From assembly GCF_033344935.1 (NCBI RefSeq), contig NZ_JAWPMM010000001.1:4119501-4183500 (forward strand): a stretch of 64,000 bases of DNA. Reading direction: 5' to 3'. Positions 17,302 through 25,010 of this stretch are shown piece by piece. The stretch's first letter is position 1; every line of letters begins with the position of its first letter. Origin of the DNA: Reichenbachiella sp. Its GTDB lineage: Bacteria > Bacteroidota > Bacteroidia > Cytophagales > Cyclobacteriaceae. Below the pieces are notes generated by a model. That model saw only the letters and a list, made by a program, of their open reading frames with translations, was not told the DNA's origin and ran no database searches. The position numbers were made by a program, and so were the translations under genes.

Positions 17302-18266
17302 CTAAATCTCAACTTATGATACAAGTTTCTCATCCAAGAAAGGTCTAAATGAAGTCGGTTGAGTTGATTCATGAGCACATACTTAGTGGGGACCTTAGAT
17401 AGATCTTCTAGCAACTCATAAAATAATTTAAATTCGGCATGATTCCCGGAGAAAAAAGACTGTCTTAGTTCAAATCGAATGCGTCGAATCAAGGCTTCGC
17501 ACTCTCCATTTGTTTGATTTAGCCGTCGAATCTTTTCACAAACCTTAAAAGTCGAATGAAGCTGTTTGTCATTTTTCTTATACCAACCTTTGGAATGAGA
17601 ATTACTCCATTTGCGAATATGGGTCAACGACTCCCTTTGATAACCATAACGCCAATTCCGAGAAGACCTTACCCAAAAGTCAAAATCCTCGTAAGCGAGA
17701 GACCCATCGTATCCTTTCAGCTCATCAAACACCTCCTTTTTAACCATCATCGTTGGAGGTGGTATAAAATAAGTATCAATCAACTTCTCATATATTTTTC
17801 CCTCATAAGGCTTGAACCTTGGGCTAGCAAAATGTTGATGCAGCGCTTTTCCGTTTTCATCTATGTATAAAGCATCCGAGTAAATAACACCTACTGCCGA
17901 ATGCAGGCTTTCAAAAAACTCTACTTGCTTTTCGACTCGATTCTTCAAAAGCACATCATCCGCAGCCAAATCAATCACATATTTACCGCTAGCCAATTTC
18001 AGTCCCTGATTGAAGGCCGTAGTATTGCCCACATTATCCTTTAAATTCACAAACGGCACTTCTTCATGATCCTCCCTCCACTCCTTGATAACCCCTTTAC
18101 TATCATCGCTGCTACCATCATCTACTACAATAAGTTCAATCACTTCGTAGGTTTGATTCACCACTGAGTCAAGAGCTTCTTTAACAAACCTTGCTTGATT
18201 ATAACAAAGACAGATGACCGATACCAAAGGATTTTTCACAGGATCAAAACTAATTATTTGTTCCAT
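17298..18266 (-). CDS. family 2 glycosyltransferase
   Basis: 322 residues, GT-A fold. The N-terminal SVICLCYNQARFVKEALDSV, VVDDGSSDDS nucleotide-sugar motif, the DxD-like LAADDV and the later YEDFDFWVR region are typical of GT2. The C-terminal 100 residues are helical and may bind acceptor or membrane. No signal peptide or membrane span, so it would act on the cytoplasmic face. It is divergent from an exported small protein and convergent with the dioxygenase-like gene. Acceptor and sugar cannot be told. Confidence 0.9.
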   Translation of the reverse strand: MEQIISFDPVKNPLVSVICLCYNQARFVKEALDSVVNQTYEVIELIVVDDGSSDDSKGVIKEWREDHEEVPFVNLKDNVGNTTAFNQGLKLASGKYVIDLAADDVLLKNRVEKQVEFFESLHSAVGVIYSDALYIDENGKALHQHFASPRFKPYEGKIYEKLIDTYFIPPPTMMVKKEVFDELKGYDGSLAYEDFDFWVRSSRNWRYGYQRESLTHIRKWSNSHSKGWYKKNDKQLHSTFKVCEKIRRLNQTNGECEALIRRIRFELRQSFFSGNHAEFKLFYELLEDLSKVPTKYVLMNQLNRLHLDLSWMRNLYHKLRFS

Positions 18267-18290
18267 TCTTCCATCTATTTATTATTTATA

Positions 18291-18298
18291 TACATTTG
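18291..18298 (+). promoter_or_regulatory. -7 promoter box for small exported protein
   Basis: TACATTTG matches TAnnTTTG and lies 8 nt before the ATG at 18307, so the 5' leader should be very short. Confidence 0.5.
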
Positions 18299-18306
18299 TG
18301 GGCTGA

Positions 18307-18681
18307 ATGAATATCATTAATAACATATCGAAGTACAAAACGCTCATTCTGGCTATTGGAATGATCGCTGCGTTGGGCATTATTGGGCAACCTATAATGA
18401 AAGCATATGCTGATTGTGAATTCATTTGCGAAGTAGAAAAAGATGTGGCTGACGAAAAGCAGGACGCTGAAAAGGAAAATCCTGCCGAAGCTCAGATTTC
18501 TACCTTGGAAGCAGTAGCTCCTACTGCTCAGATTCAATTCGCTCCGCTAGATTTTGTTTTGTCTGAGCTGCCAACAGTAGCAGATTCAAAATCAGAAATA
18601 GTGGAGAAACTGGCGGTTCGTCTGCCCGAAAAGCTCCTCAAGGTGCTTTTCAATATTATCATAGCCCCTAACGCTCCCTAA
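18307..18681 (+). CDS. small membrane-anchored or exported protein, unknown
   Basis: 124 residues. Residues about 10-34 are one hydrophobic segment with an AYADCEFICEV junction, resembling a signal peptide or an anchor followed by a CxxxC pair. The remainder is acidic then hydrophobic at the C-terminus (KVLFNIIIAP). A -7 box lies just before the ATG. It is divergent from the GT2 gene and 102 bp before secDF. No family was recognised. Confidence 0.55.
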   Translation: MNIINNISKYKTLILAIGMIAALGIIGQPIMKAYADCEFICEVEKDVADEKQDAEKENPAEAQISTLEAVAPTAQIQFAPLDFVLSELPTVADSKSEIVEKLAVRLPEKLLKVLFNIIIAPNAP

Positions 18682-18783
18682 GCAATTTCTTTTGCCTTTC
18701 GGCAACAAAACACCTGGTCACTCACGACCATACACTCAATAAAGATTTTTAATTCGTAATTACTTTTTTAAACATTTATACAA

Positions 18784-21768
18784 ATGAAAAATAAAGGCGG
18801 AGTAGTACTACTCACGATTGTAGTCTCCTTACTTTGTGTTTATTACCTGTCGTTCACTTTCGTGGCACAGCGAGTAAACCAGCAAGCAATTGATGCAGCA
18901 ACTGTAGACAACACTACAGATTACCAAAAGAAACAACAATACCTCGATTCTGTATGGAATGAGCCTGTATACAATCTTTTCGGTGTGGATTTCACTTATA
19001 AAGAAATCAAAGAAACTGAATTGAACCTTGGGCTTGACCTTCAGGGTGGTATGCACGTGACTTTGGAAGTTTCTCCCGTAGAAATCGTAAAAGGAATCAG
19101 TGGAAACAGCACTGACCCTAACTTTTTGAAGGCCCTTGATATGGCCAAGAAAAATGTAAAAGGGACTCAGCTAGATTTCGTAACTGAATTCTACAACTCA
19201 TACAAAGAAATCGCTCCAGATCAATCTTTAGCTAGTGTATTCGCTACAGCGGCTAACAGAGGTAGAATCAGTCTAAGCACAACGGATGAAGAAGTGATGG
19301 ACTTGATCAACACGGAAGTAGATGGTGCAATCGAAAGGTCATTCAACATCTTGAGAACAAGAATTGACAGATTTGGTACTTCTCAACCAAACATCCAGCG
19401 TTTGCAGGGTACTGGCAGAATCCAAATCGAATTGCCAGGTGTAGACAACCCTGAAAGAGTTAGAAAACTTTTGCAAGGTGTAGCTAAATTGGAATTTTGG
19501 GAAGTGCACGAAATGCAAGAAATTTTCCCAACACTTCAGGCTATGAACGATGTGATGGTAAAAGAAATGCAGGCTGAATTGCCAGAAATTTCTGCGGAAG
19601 AAGGAGCTGAAACTACTGAATCTGAAGACCTGGGTGACTTGCTTTCTGATGATTCTGAAGCTGATTCTCTAGATGCAGATGACCTAGAAGCACAATTGGC
19701 TAGCGATAGTACAGCAGTCGATTCTACTTTCAACTCTCAAGTGTCGCCATTGTTCAGCTTATTGAAAGCTCAATACGGCTTAGTGTACGATTTGAAAGAC
19801 ACTGCTCAAGTAAATAGAATGTTGAAGAACCCTAAGGTTCAACAAGTCATTCCTGCTACGATCAAATTCATGTGGTTGGTGAAGCCAATCAAAAATCAAG
19901 ATGAATTGAGCCAGGATGAATTCTTGGAATTGTATGCGATCAAATCAAGCAGAGGTGGCAAAGCGCCATTAAGTGGTGAAGTGATTGTAGACGCTCGTCA
20001 GGACTTGGATCAAAGAACTGCTCCAGCGATTAGCATGAACATGAATGCAACAGGTGCTAAGAAATGGAAAAAATTGACTGGCGACAACGTGAACAGACGT
20101 ATCGCCATCGTACTAGATAACTATGTATACTCTGCACCAAACGTGCAAGGCGAGATTCCTAACGGAAGCTCTCAAATCACTGGTAACTTCACACTAGAAG
20201 AGGCCAAAGATTTGGCTAACATCTTGAAAGCTGGTTCGCTACCTGCTCCTACTACTATCGTAGAAGACGTAGTGATTGGACCAACTTTGGGTAAAGTAGC
20301 TCAGGATCAAGGTATGCTTTCGATATTCGCTGGTTTGGCCATCGTGATCGTATTTATGATCGCTTACTACTCAGGTGGTGGTATGATTGCCAACTTGGCC
20401 TTATTCTTCAATGTATTCTTCATTTTAGGAATCTTGGCTCAGTTGAGCGCGGCATTGACACTTCCTGGTATTGCAGGTATTGTATTGACTATCGGTATGT
20501 CAATCGATGCGAACGTACTGATCTTTGAAAGAATCAAAGAAGAATTGAAGAATGGCGCTGGATTGAAGCAAGCTATTACTTCAGGTTACAGAAAAGCATA
20601 CTCTTCAATTGTAGATGCTAACGTGACTACTTTCTTGGTAGGTATTATTCTTTATTCTTTGGGACAAGGTCCTGTAAAAGGATTTGCTATCACTCTAATG
20701 GTAGGTATTGCTTGTTCTTTCTTCTCTGCAGTATTTATTACCAGAGTATTTGTAGAATGGTTCAGCAAAAAAGGAGATCAAAGCAAAATTTCGTTCACTA
20801 CGGGGCTTTCTAAAAATGCACTTTCTGGATTGAACTTCGACTTTATCTCAAAGAGAAAGTTTGCTTATTTATTTTCAACTGTATTTATCACCATCGGTAT
20901 GGTCGCTATGATGATCAAAGGGTTGACATTCGGTGTTGATTTTACTGGTGGTAGATCTTATGTGGTATCTTTTGACAAACCTGTAGAGTCTTCTGCTTTG
21001 AAAGTAGCCTTAGGTTCTTCTTTTGATAATCAAGGGGTAGAAGTCAAAACTTACGGTGCTAATAACGTATTGAAAGTAACAACCAGTTACTTGATCAATG
21101 ATGAGTCTGACGAAGCAGATGCCAACGTGAAAGCGGCCTTGGTAAGTGGAGTATCTGACTTCACTAGTCTGACCTATGTACAAGATGATTCTAAAGCAGG
21201 TGAAGGTAATTTCACCATTGCTAGCTCTTCTAAAGTAGGTGCTACTATCGCCGACGACATCAAGAATGCTTCTACGCAATCAGTGATTTTCGCTCTAGTA
21301 GTGATCTTCCTTTACATCTTGGTAAGATTTAGAAAATGGCAGTTTGGATTGGGTGCAATCATCGCGCTTTTCCATGATACATTATTCGTATTATCTGCAT
21401 TCGCTATTGCGAATATGTTAGGTATCTCTTTCGAGGTGGATCAAGTATTCATCGCTGCGATGTTGACTATTATTGGTTACTCTATCAACGATACCGTGGT
21501 AGTATTCGATAGAGTAAGAGAAAACCTAGACATCAAAGCTGGCGGCGATATGAAAGCCATCTTCAATGAGTCATTGAACAGCACGATCAACAGGACGATG
21601 ATTACTTCAGTTACGACTTTGATCGTGGTAGTGGTATTGTTCTTGTTTGGTGGAGCAGTATTGAAAGGGTTCTCTTTCGCCTTGATCGTAGGTATTTTGA
21701 TCGGTACTTACTCTTCATTGTTTATCGCTACTCCTGTAGTAATCGACTTCAATAAAGAGAAGAACTAA
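18784..21768 (+). CDS. secDF: SecDF fusion, protein translocase auxiliary subunit
   Basis: 994 residues uniting SecD and SecF. SecD: one TM helix at the N-terminus, the LGLDLQGGMHV D1 motif, a large periplasmic region with an acidic insertion (residues about 258-317) and six-helix membrane block. SecF begins with its TM helix near residue 700, with FGVDFTGGRSY and the usual GYSINDTVVVFDR motif. It uses the proton-motive force to assist SecYEG-driven export, feeding both periplasmic and T9SS cargo. Strong codon bias suggests high expression. A terminator hairpin follows at 21790-21827. Confidence 0.97.
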   Translation: MKNKGGVVLLTIVVSLLCVYYLSFTFVAQRVNQQAIDAATVDNTTDYQKKQQYLDSVWNEPVYNLFGVDFTYKEIKETELNLGLDLQGGMHVTLEVSPVEIVKGISGNSTDPNFLKALDMAKKNVKGTQLDFVTEFYNSYKEIAPDQSLASVFATAANRGRISLSTTDEEVMDLINTEVDGAIERSFNILRTRIDRFGTSQPNIQRLQGTGRIQIELPGVDNPERVRKLLQGVAKLEFWEVHEMQEIFPTLQAMNDVMVKEMQAELPEISAEEGAETTESEDLGDLLSDDSEADSLDADDLEAQLASDSTAVDSTFNSQVSPLFSLLKAQYGLVYDLKDTAQVNRMLKNPKVQQVIPATIKFMWLVKPIKNQDELSQDEFLELYAIKSSRGGKAPLSGEVIVDARQDLDQRTAPAISMNMNATGAKKWKKLTGDNVNRRIAIVLDNYVYSAPNVQGEIPNGSSQITGNFTLEEAKDLANILKAGSLPAPTTIVEDVVIGPTLGKVAQDQGMLSIFAGLAIVIVFMIAYYSGGGMIANLALFFNVFFILGILAQLSAALTLPGIAGIVLTIGMSIDANVLIFERIKEELKNGAGLKQAITSGYRKAYSSIVDANVTTFLVGIILYSLGQGPVKGFAITLMVGIACSFFSAVFITRVFVEWFSKKGDQSKISFTTGLSKNALSGLNFDFISKRKFAYLFSTVFITIGMVAMMIKGLTFGVDFTGGRSYVVSFDKPVESSALKVALGSSFDNQGVEVKTYGANNVLKVTTSYLINDESDEADANVKAALVSGVSDFTSLTYVQDDSKAGEGNFTIASSSKVGATIADDIKNASTQSVIFALVVIFLYILVRFRKWQFGLGAIIALFHDTLFVLSAFAIANMLGISFEVDQVFIAAMLTIIGYSINDTVVVFDRVRENLDIKAGGDMKAIFNESLNSTINRTMITSVTTLIVVVVLFLFGGAVLKGFSFALIVGILIGTYSSLFIATPVVIDFNKEKN

Positions 21769-21789
21769 ATTTTCTTTAACGTATTGATA

Positions 21790-21827
21790 AACCCTTCCAA
21801 GGTCTTGAACTTTGGAAGGGTTTTTTA
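21790..21827. terminator. intrinsic terminator between secDF and hydrolase
   Basis: AACCCTTCCAA pairs with TTGGAAGGGTT across a short loop, with a TTTTTTATT tract on the plus strand. It also faces the convergent hydrolase gene and may end both transcripts. Confidence 0.85.
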
Positions 21828-22691
21828 TTGGTTAATAAACTCAAAATATGCTTCCAGTACACCTACAGGAGCTTCTACTTGATGGTAATGGCCTATACCT
21901 TCAAGCAACCAGATGTTTTCTTCTGAAATTACCTCTTTGAATCGTTCCACCATCACCTTTCCAGAAATTGGATCTTCCGGCCCATTGATGAGCCCAAGTT
22001 TGTTAGGATAATTCTGTAATGCACTCAGCCACCGTTCTCGATTCTCTACTCGCTCTCTCATATATCGAATGATTTTGTGGGCGATTCGGTGACCATCCGC
22101 TTTAGATACTAATTGCCAATACAATTCCAATTCTTGTTCATCCAACTTGGTATCAGCACCAAATACCTTGGAGAAGGACTTTTCAAACTTTTGCTGATTA
22201 AGCATCCTACTGAAAATAAACCCAATGGGGCTCATGAGTAGTTTTTGAATTAAAATTGGATGATGCGCTTCGGGAAAAATGCCACCATTAAGCAGACAAA
22301 CGGTCTTGACGGTAAACGCTTGACTTTCATTGGCTCGGGCCAAAATCTCTTGCGCCACCGTATCCCCATAGTCATGCGCCAAAATATGAAATTCAGTTGC
22401 TCCCTTCTCTCTCAACAGATCCAAGATTAAATCTGCTTGCCTCATGATGGAATAAGGAAAATCTTTGGGTTTATCTGAATAACCAAACCCAATCATATCG
22501 GGAACAATCAATGAATACCTTTCTGCTAATGGACTCCAAATTTTCCACCAGTCGTAAGAGGCTGTAGGAAATCCATGGATCATCAAGAGTGTCTCGTTAT
22601 CCGAAAGCTGTTCTTTATACACAATCTGATTTCCATGCCATATAAATGAGCTGGCCGTACCATACCACTGATCGAGTGAACAATTTTCCAT
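21825..22691 (-). CDS. alpha/beta hydrolase
   Basis: About 288 residues, from the ATG at 22691. The oxyanion segment LMIHGFPTASYDW, the nucleophile elbow AHDYGDT (Asp in place of Ser, as in haloalkane-dehalogenase-like members), the acid region around LINGPEDPISG and the catalytic His in GIGHYHQVE are visible. That Asp nucleophile points to a dehalogenase or epoxide-hydrolase-like enzyme rather than an esterase. Two earlier candidate starts (22745) would run into the divergent DUF2520 gene. The substrate is unknown. Confidence 0.85.
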   Translation of the reverse strand: MENCSLDQWYGTASSFIWHGNQIVYKEQLSDNETLLMIHGFPTASYDWWKIWSPLAERYSLIVPDMIGFGYSDKPKDFPYSIMRQADLILDLLREKGATEFHILAHDYGDTVAQEILARANESQAFTVKTVCLLNGGIFPEAHHPILIQKLLMSPIGFIFSRMLNQQKFEKSFSKVFGADTKLDEQELELYWQLVSKADGHRIAHKIIRYMRERVENRERWLSALQNYPNKLGLINGPEDPISGKVMVERFKEVISEENIWLLEGIGHYHQVEAPVGVLEAYFEFINQ

Positions 22692-22724
22692 AGATTCGCT
22701 TTGACTAAATATACGCAAATTAGC

Positions 22725-23504
22725 ATGAGTGATAATTTTGACCAAAGTGTAAGCCTCATCGGAGCTGGCCGTGTAGCTACGAGCTTAGCACACGCTCTTT
22801 CGGCCAATGGAGTCAAGGTCAATGAGATTTATAGCCGATCTTTAGCTCAAGCTAAAAAACTTGCAGATTCGATTTCAGGAACAATAGCTACAGATTCTCT
22901 CGATTTTTCTAGTAGCAAATCTCAAATACTGATCATCGCTATTAGTGATGATGCCATAGGTCAAGTTTCAGAAAACATCACTTTCCCAGAGGACATAATA
23001 ATGGCTCACACCTCAGGTACTGTATCATTAGGCATTTTACGACATGCTCGCTCTGGTATTTTTTACCCTCTCCAAACCTTTACTGAGAACAAAAAAGTAG
23101 ACTTTAGGCATGTCCCTATTTTGATCGATGGGAAAGATGATTTGATGACAAACGAATTATTGAAACTAGGCAAGCTGCTAAGCAATGACGTACAGGTCAC
23201 TACCGAATCAGAACGACAAAAACTTCATGTAGCAGCTGTCTTTGCCAGTAATTTTACCAATCGCATGCTGGCAGCTGCGGAGGATATTCTAAAAGGTACG
23301 TCTGTTGATTTAAAAACCTTAAAGCCGTTGGTTCTCGAATCCATTCAAAATGCGTTTGACTCAACTCCAGACCAAGCATTGACAGGCCCCGCCAAGCGGG
23401 GTGATGCCAAAACCATCAAAAAACATCTGGAATCACTCCAAGAAAATCAAGAACTCCAAACTCTCTATGAAATGATCACTAAAATGATTACCTCAAAAAT
23501 CTAA
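22725..23504 (+). CDS. DUF2520 / Rossmann-like NAD(P)-binding protein
   Basis: About 259 residues from ATG 22725. The N-terminal dinucleotide-binding motif GAGRVATSLAHAL is followed by a Rossmann fold and a helical C-terminal half with the AAVFASNFTNRML and GPAKRGDAKTI segments of DUF2520. Family members resemble the F420- or NADP-dependent reductase-type folds and ketopantoate reductase. No reaction is known. It is divergent from the hydrolase by 33 bp and converges with the barrel gene, overlapping it by 17 bp. Confidence 0.88.
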   Translation: MSDNFDQSVSLIGAGRVATSLAHALSANGVKVNEIYSRSLAQAKKLADSISGTIATDSLDFSSSKSQILIIAISDDAIGQVSENITFPEDIIMAHTSGTVSLGILRHARSGIFYPLQTFTENKKVDFRHVPILIDGKDDLMTNELLKLGKLLSNDVQVTTESERQKLHVAAVFASNFTNRMLAAAEDILKGTSVDLKTLKPLVLESIQNAFDSTPDQALTGPAKRGDAKTIKKHLESLQENQELQTLYEMITKMITSKI

Positions 23505-24321
23505 TACCAAAATTGTATACACTTCCTGCGCCATCGCGCTTCGAAAGGATAAAATTGGAATAAGACAGTTCTAATTCAAGGTTATTGAGTATGAGGTACT
23601 TTGCTCCAAGTCCCAACTGAGTGAACCATCTCATTCGGCCAAACTCAATATCTTCTACTCCTGGGAGTTTGCCATAAGCTGGTGCATATTGCACATTGGA
23701 ATACAATGTCAATTTGGAAGTAGGAAAATAACTGGCTATTAGGTTCAGTGGCACTCTGAAAAAATCATTTTGAAAATCCTCAACCGCAAACCGATAGATC
23801 AGGTCCGCTTCAAAAAATAAATTGAACTTTGAGTTGATGGAGTAATCATAAAAAAATTGTGTCCACCAAGTGTATCTGTTGTGATTGACAAATAAAGGGT
23901 TTTCTAAATCATCACTATTTAATGGAAATAAGAAGGTGCTTTGAATACTAAAATTACCTTTACTCTCTATGGGTACAAACTTTAATGTTGGACCAATGGA
24001 GGTAAACATCAAATCGCTGGATTCACCTCCGTACCAAGCGGTAGTCAAATTGGTTTCAAACCCAACATTCAGTCGCTGATTATTCGATACACCATAAAGA
24101 AATCTGAATTGGTGATTCAGGAATGATTGTCGCTGTCCTAACTCAACATCAGTACCGTTTGCGTCTCTAACCTTAGTTTGAGTATACAGGTTGTTGAACA
24201 GTTTAAATTCCATTTGTCCCTGACTGAGCAGAACAGATGGGGTGTATTGCTGTAGACTGCTTTGAGCAAAAAGAGACTCAACCACCAGCGTAAGCAGGCA
24301 TACTAAAAATATCTTCTTCAT
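23488..24321 (-). CDS. outer-membrane beta-barrel protein, unknown
   Basis: 277 residues from the ATG at 24321. A signal peptide with a K-K-I opening ends near SLFAQ. The mature part alternates polar and aromatic residues (for example WWTQFFYDYSINSKFNLFFEADLIYRF) and ends in an aromatic-Leu-Arg terminus (FGIRFLR), both typical of outer-membrane porin-like barrels. It follows the lipocalin-like lipoprotein after 7 bp, so the two are probably one operon and may form a pair at the outer membrane. Substrate unknown. Confidence 0.72.
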   Translation of the reverse strand: MKKIFLVCLLTLVVESLFAQSSLQQYTPSVLLSQGQMEFKLFNNLYTQTKVRDANGTDVELGQRQSFLNHQFRFLYGVSNNQRLNVGFETNLTTAWYGGESSDLMFTSIGPTLKFVPIESKGNFSIQSTFLFPLNSDDLENPLFVNHNRYTWWTQFFYDYSINSKFNLFFEADLIYRFAVEDFQNDFFRVPLNLIASYFPTSKLTLYSNVQYAPAYGKLPGVEDIEFGRMRWFTQLGLGAKYLILNNLELELSYSNFILSKRDGAGSVYNFGIRFLR

Positions 24322-24328
24322 GAAACGT

Positions 24329-24811
24329 TTATTCGTGAGTGAATTTACCCAGTACCTCCCAGCTGTAATATTGCGATCGAACCACAATTTCCTCAGCATC
24401 TAAACTCTCTATATGGAAAATAGACTCCTGATCTGTACCTGCATCAAAAGTCAATGTTCTATTGTCTATATCCACTTCCCATGTGCCTGACTTCAGTTTT
24501 TGATCATCCTCTGCCCCACAGAGCATGTCACCTCCGTCATAGTTATAGGTTTTATCACTGTTGAGCTGAATTTGATCATCCAACCTACAGTTTTGAAAAC
24601 CGTTTACGCCGTCTATAGTAAATTCTAAGGTTCTCCAAGTCCGGCTTTCTCCGCCCAGCAAATAAGCATCGACATCTATGGCACTATTAGGAAATGTGCT
24701 ATCAAAGTTGATTTCAGTATTTTCATTATCAATATCCTCCACCTCTACCACACTACAAGCGGAAATGGCGAAGGCCAAAAGAAAGAGTCTAATCAGATGA
24801 TTCATTTTCAT
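24329..24811 (-). CDS. lipocalin-like lipoprotein
   Basis: 160 residues. A lipoprotein signal (MKMNHLIRLFLLAFAISAC) places the lipidated Cys at residue 19. The body has the spaced beta strands of lipocalin-like Bacteroidota lipoproteins, with WEVDIDNRTLTF and the LKSGTW strand. Two Met codons (24811 and 24805) are possible starts. It is first in a two-gene unit with the barrel gene downstream. It may help deliver or bind a small ligand for that barrel, but that is inference. Confidence 0.7.
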   Translation of the reverse strand: MKMNHLIRLFLLAFAISACSVVEVEDIDNENTEINFDSTFPNSAIDVDAYLLGGESRTWRTLEFTIDGVNGFQNCRLDDQIQLNSDKTYNYDGGDMLCGAEDDQKLKSGTWEVDIDNRTLTFDAGTDQESIFHIESLDAEEIVVRSQYYSWEVLGKFTHE

Positions 24812-24931
24812 TATTTTTTTTCAATAGTAGCAATCAAAAATCACAGAACTATCACAAGAGTATAAATTGAACATCAATTTACCTTATTATGTTCCACACT
24901 GCATCTAGATATCTTGCATTACTTAATTTTA

Positions 24932-25005
24932 CATACAAATAATGAATAAATGTAACTGCATGTTTTATTCTTGCGTCTAATTTTTCATACATTTAATGAA
25001 TAAAT
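24932..25005 (+). repeat. paired direct repeats upstream of FtsX permease (possible operator)
   Basis: Two copies of CATACAnnTAATGAATAAAT (24932-24951 and 24986-25005), 54 bp apart start to start and 18 of 20 identical. They sit in an AT-rich 200-bp gap and the second ends 5 bp before the permease start. Direct repeats at such a place suggest a regulator site, for example for the PadR protein encoded downstream. Confidence 0.5.
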
Positions 25006-25010
25006 AAATT

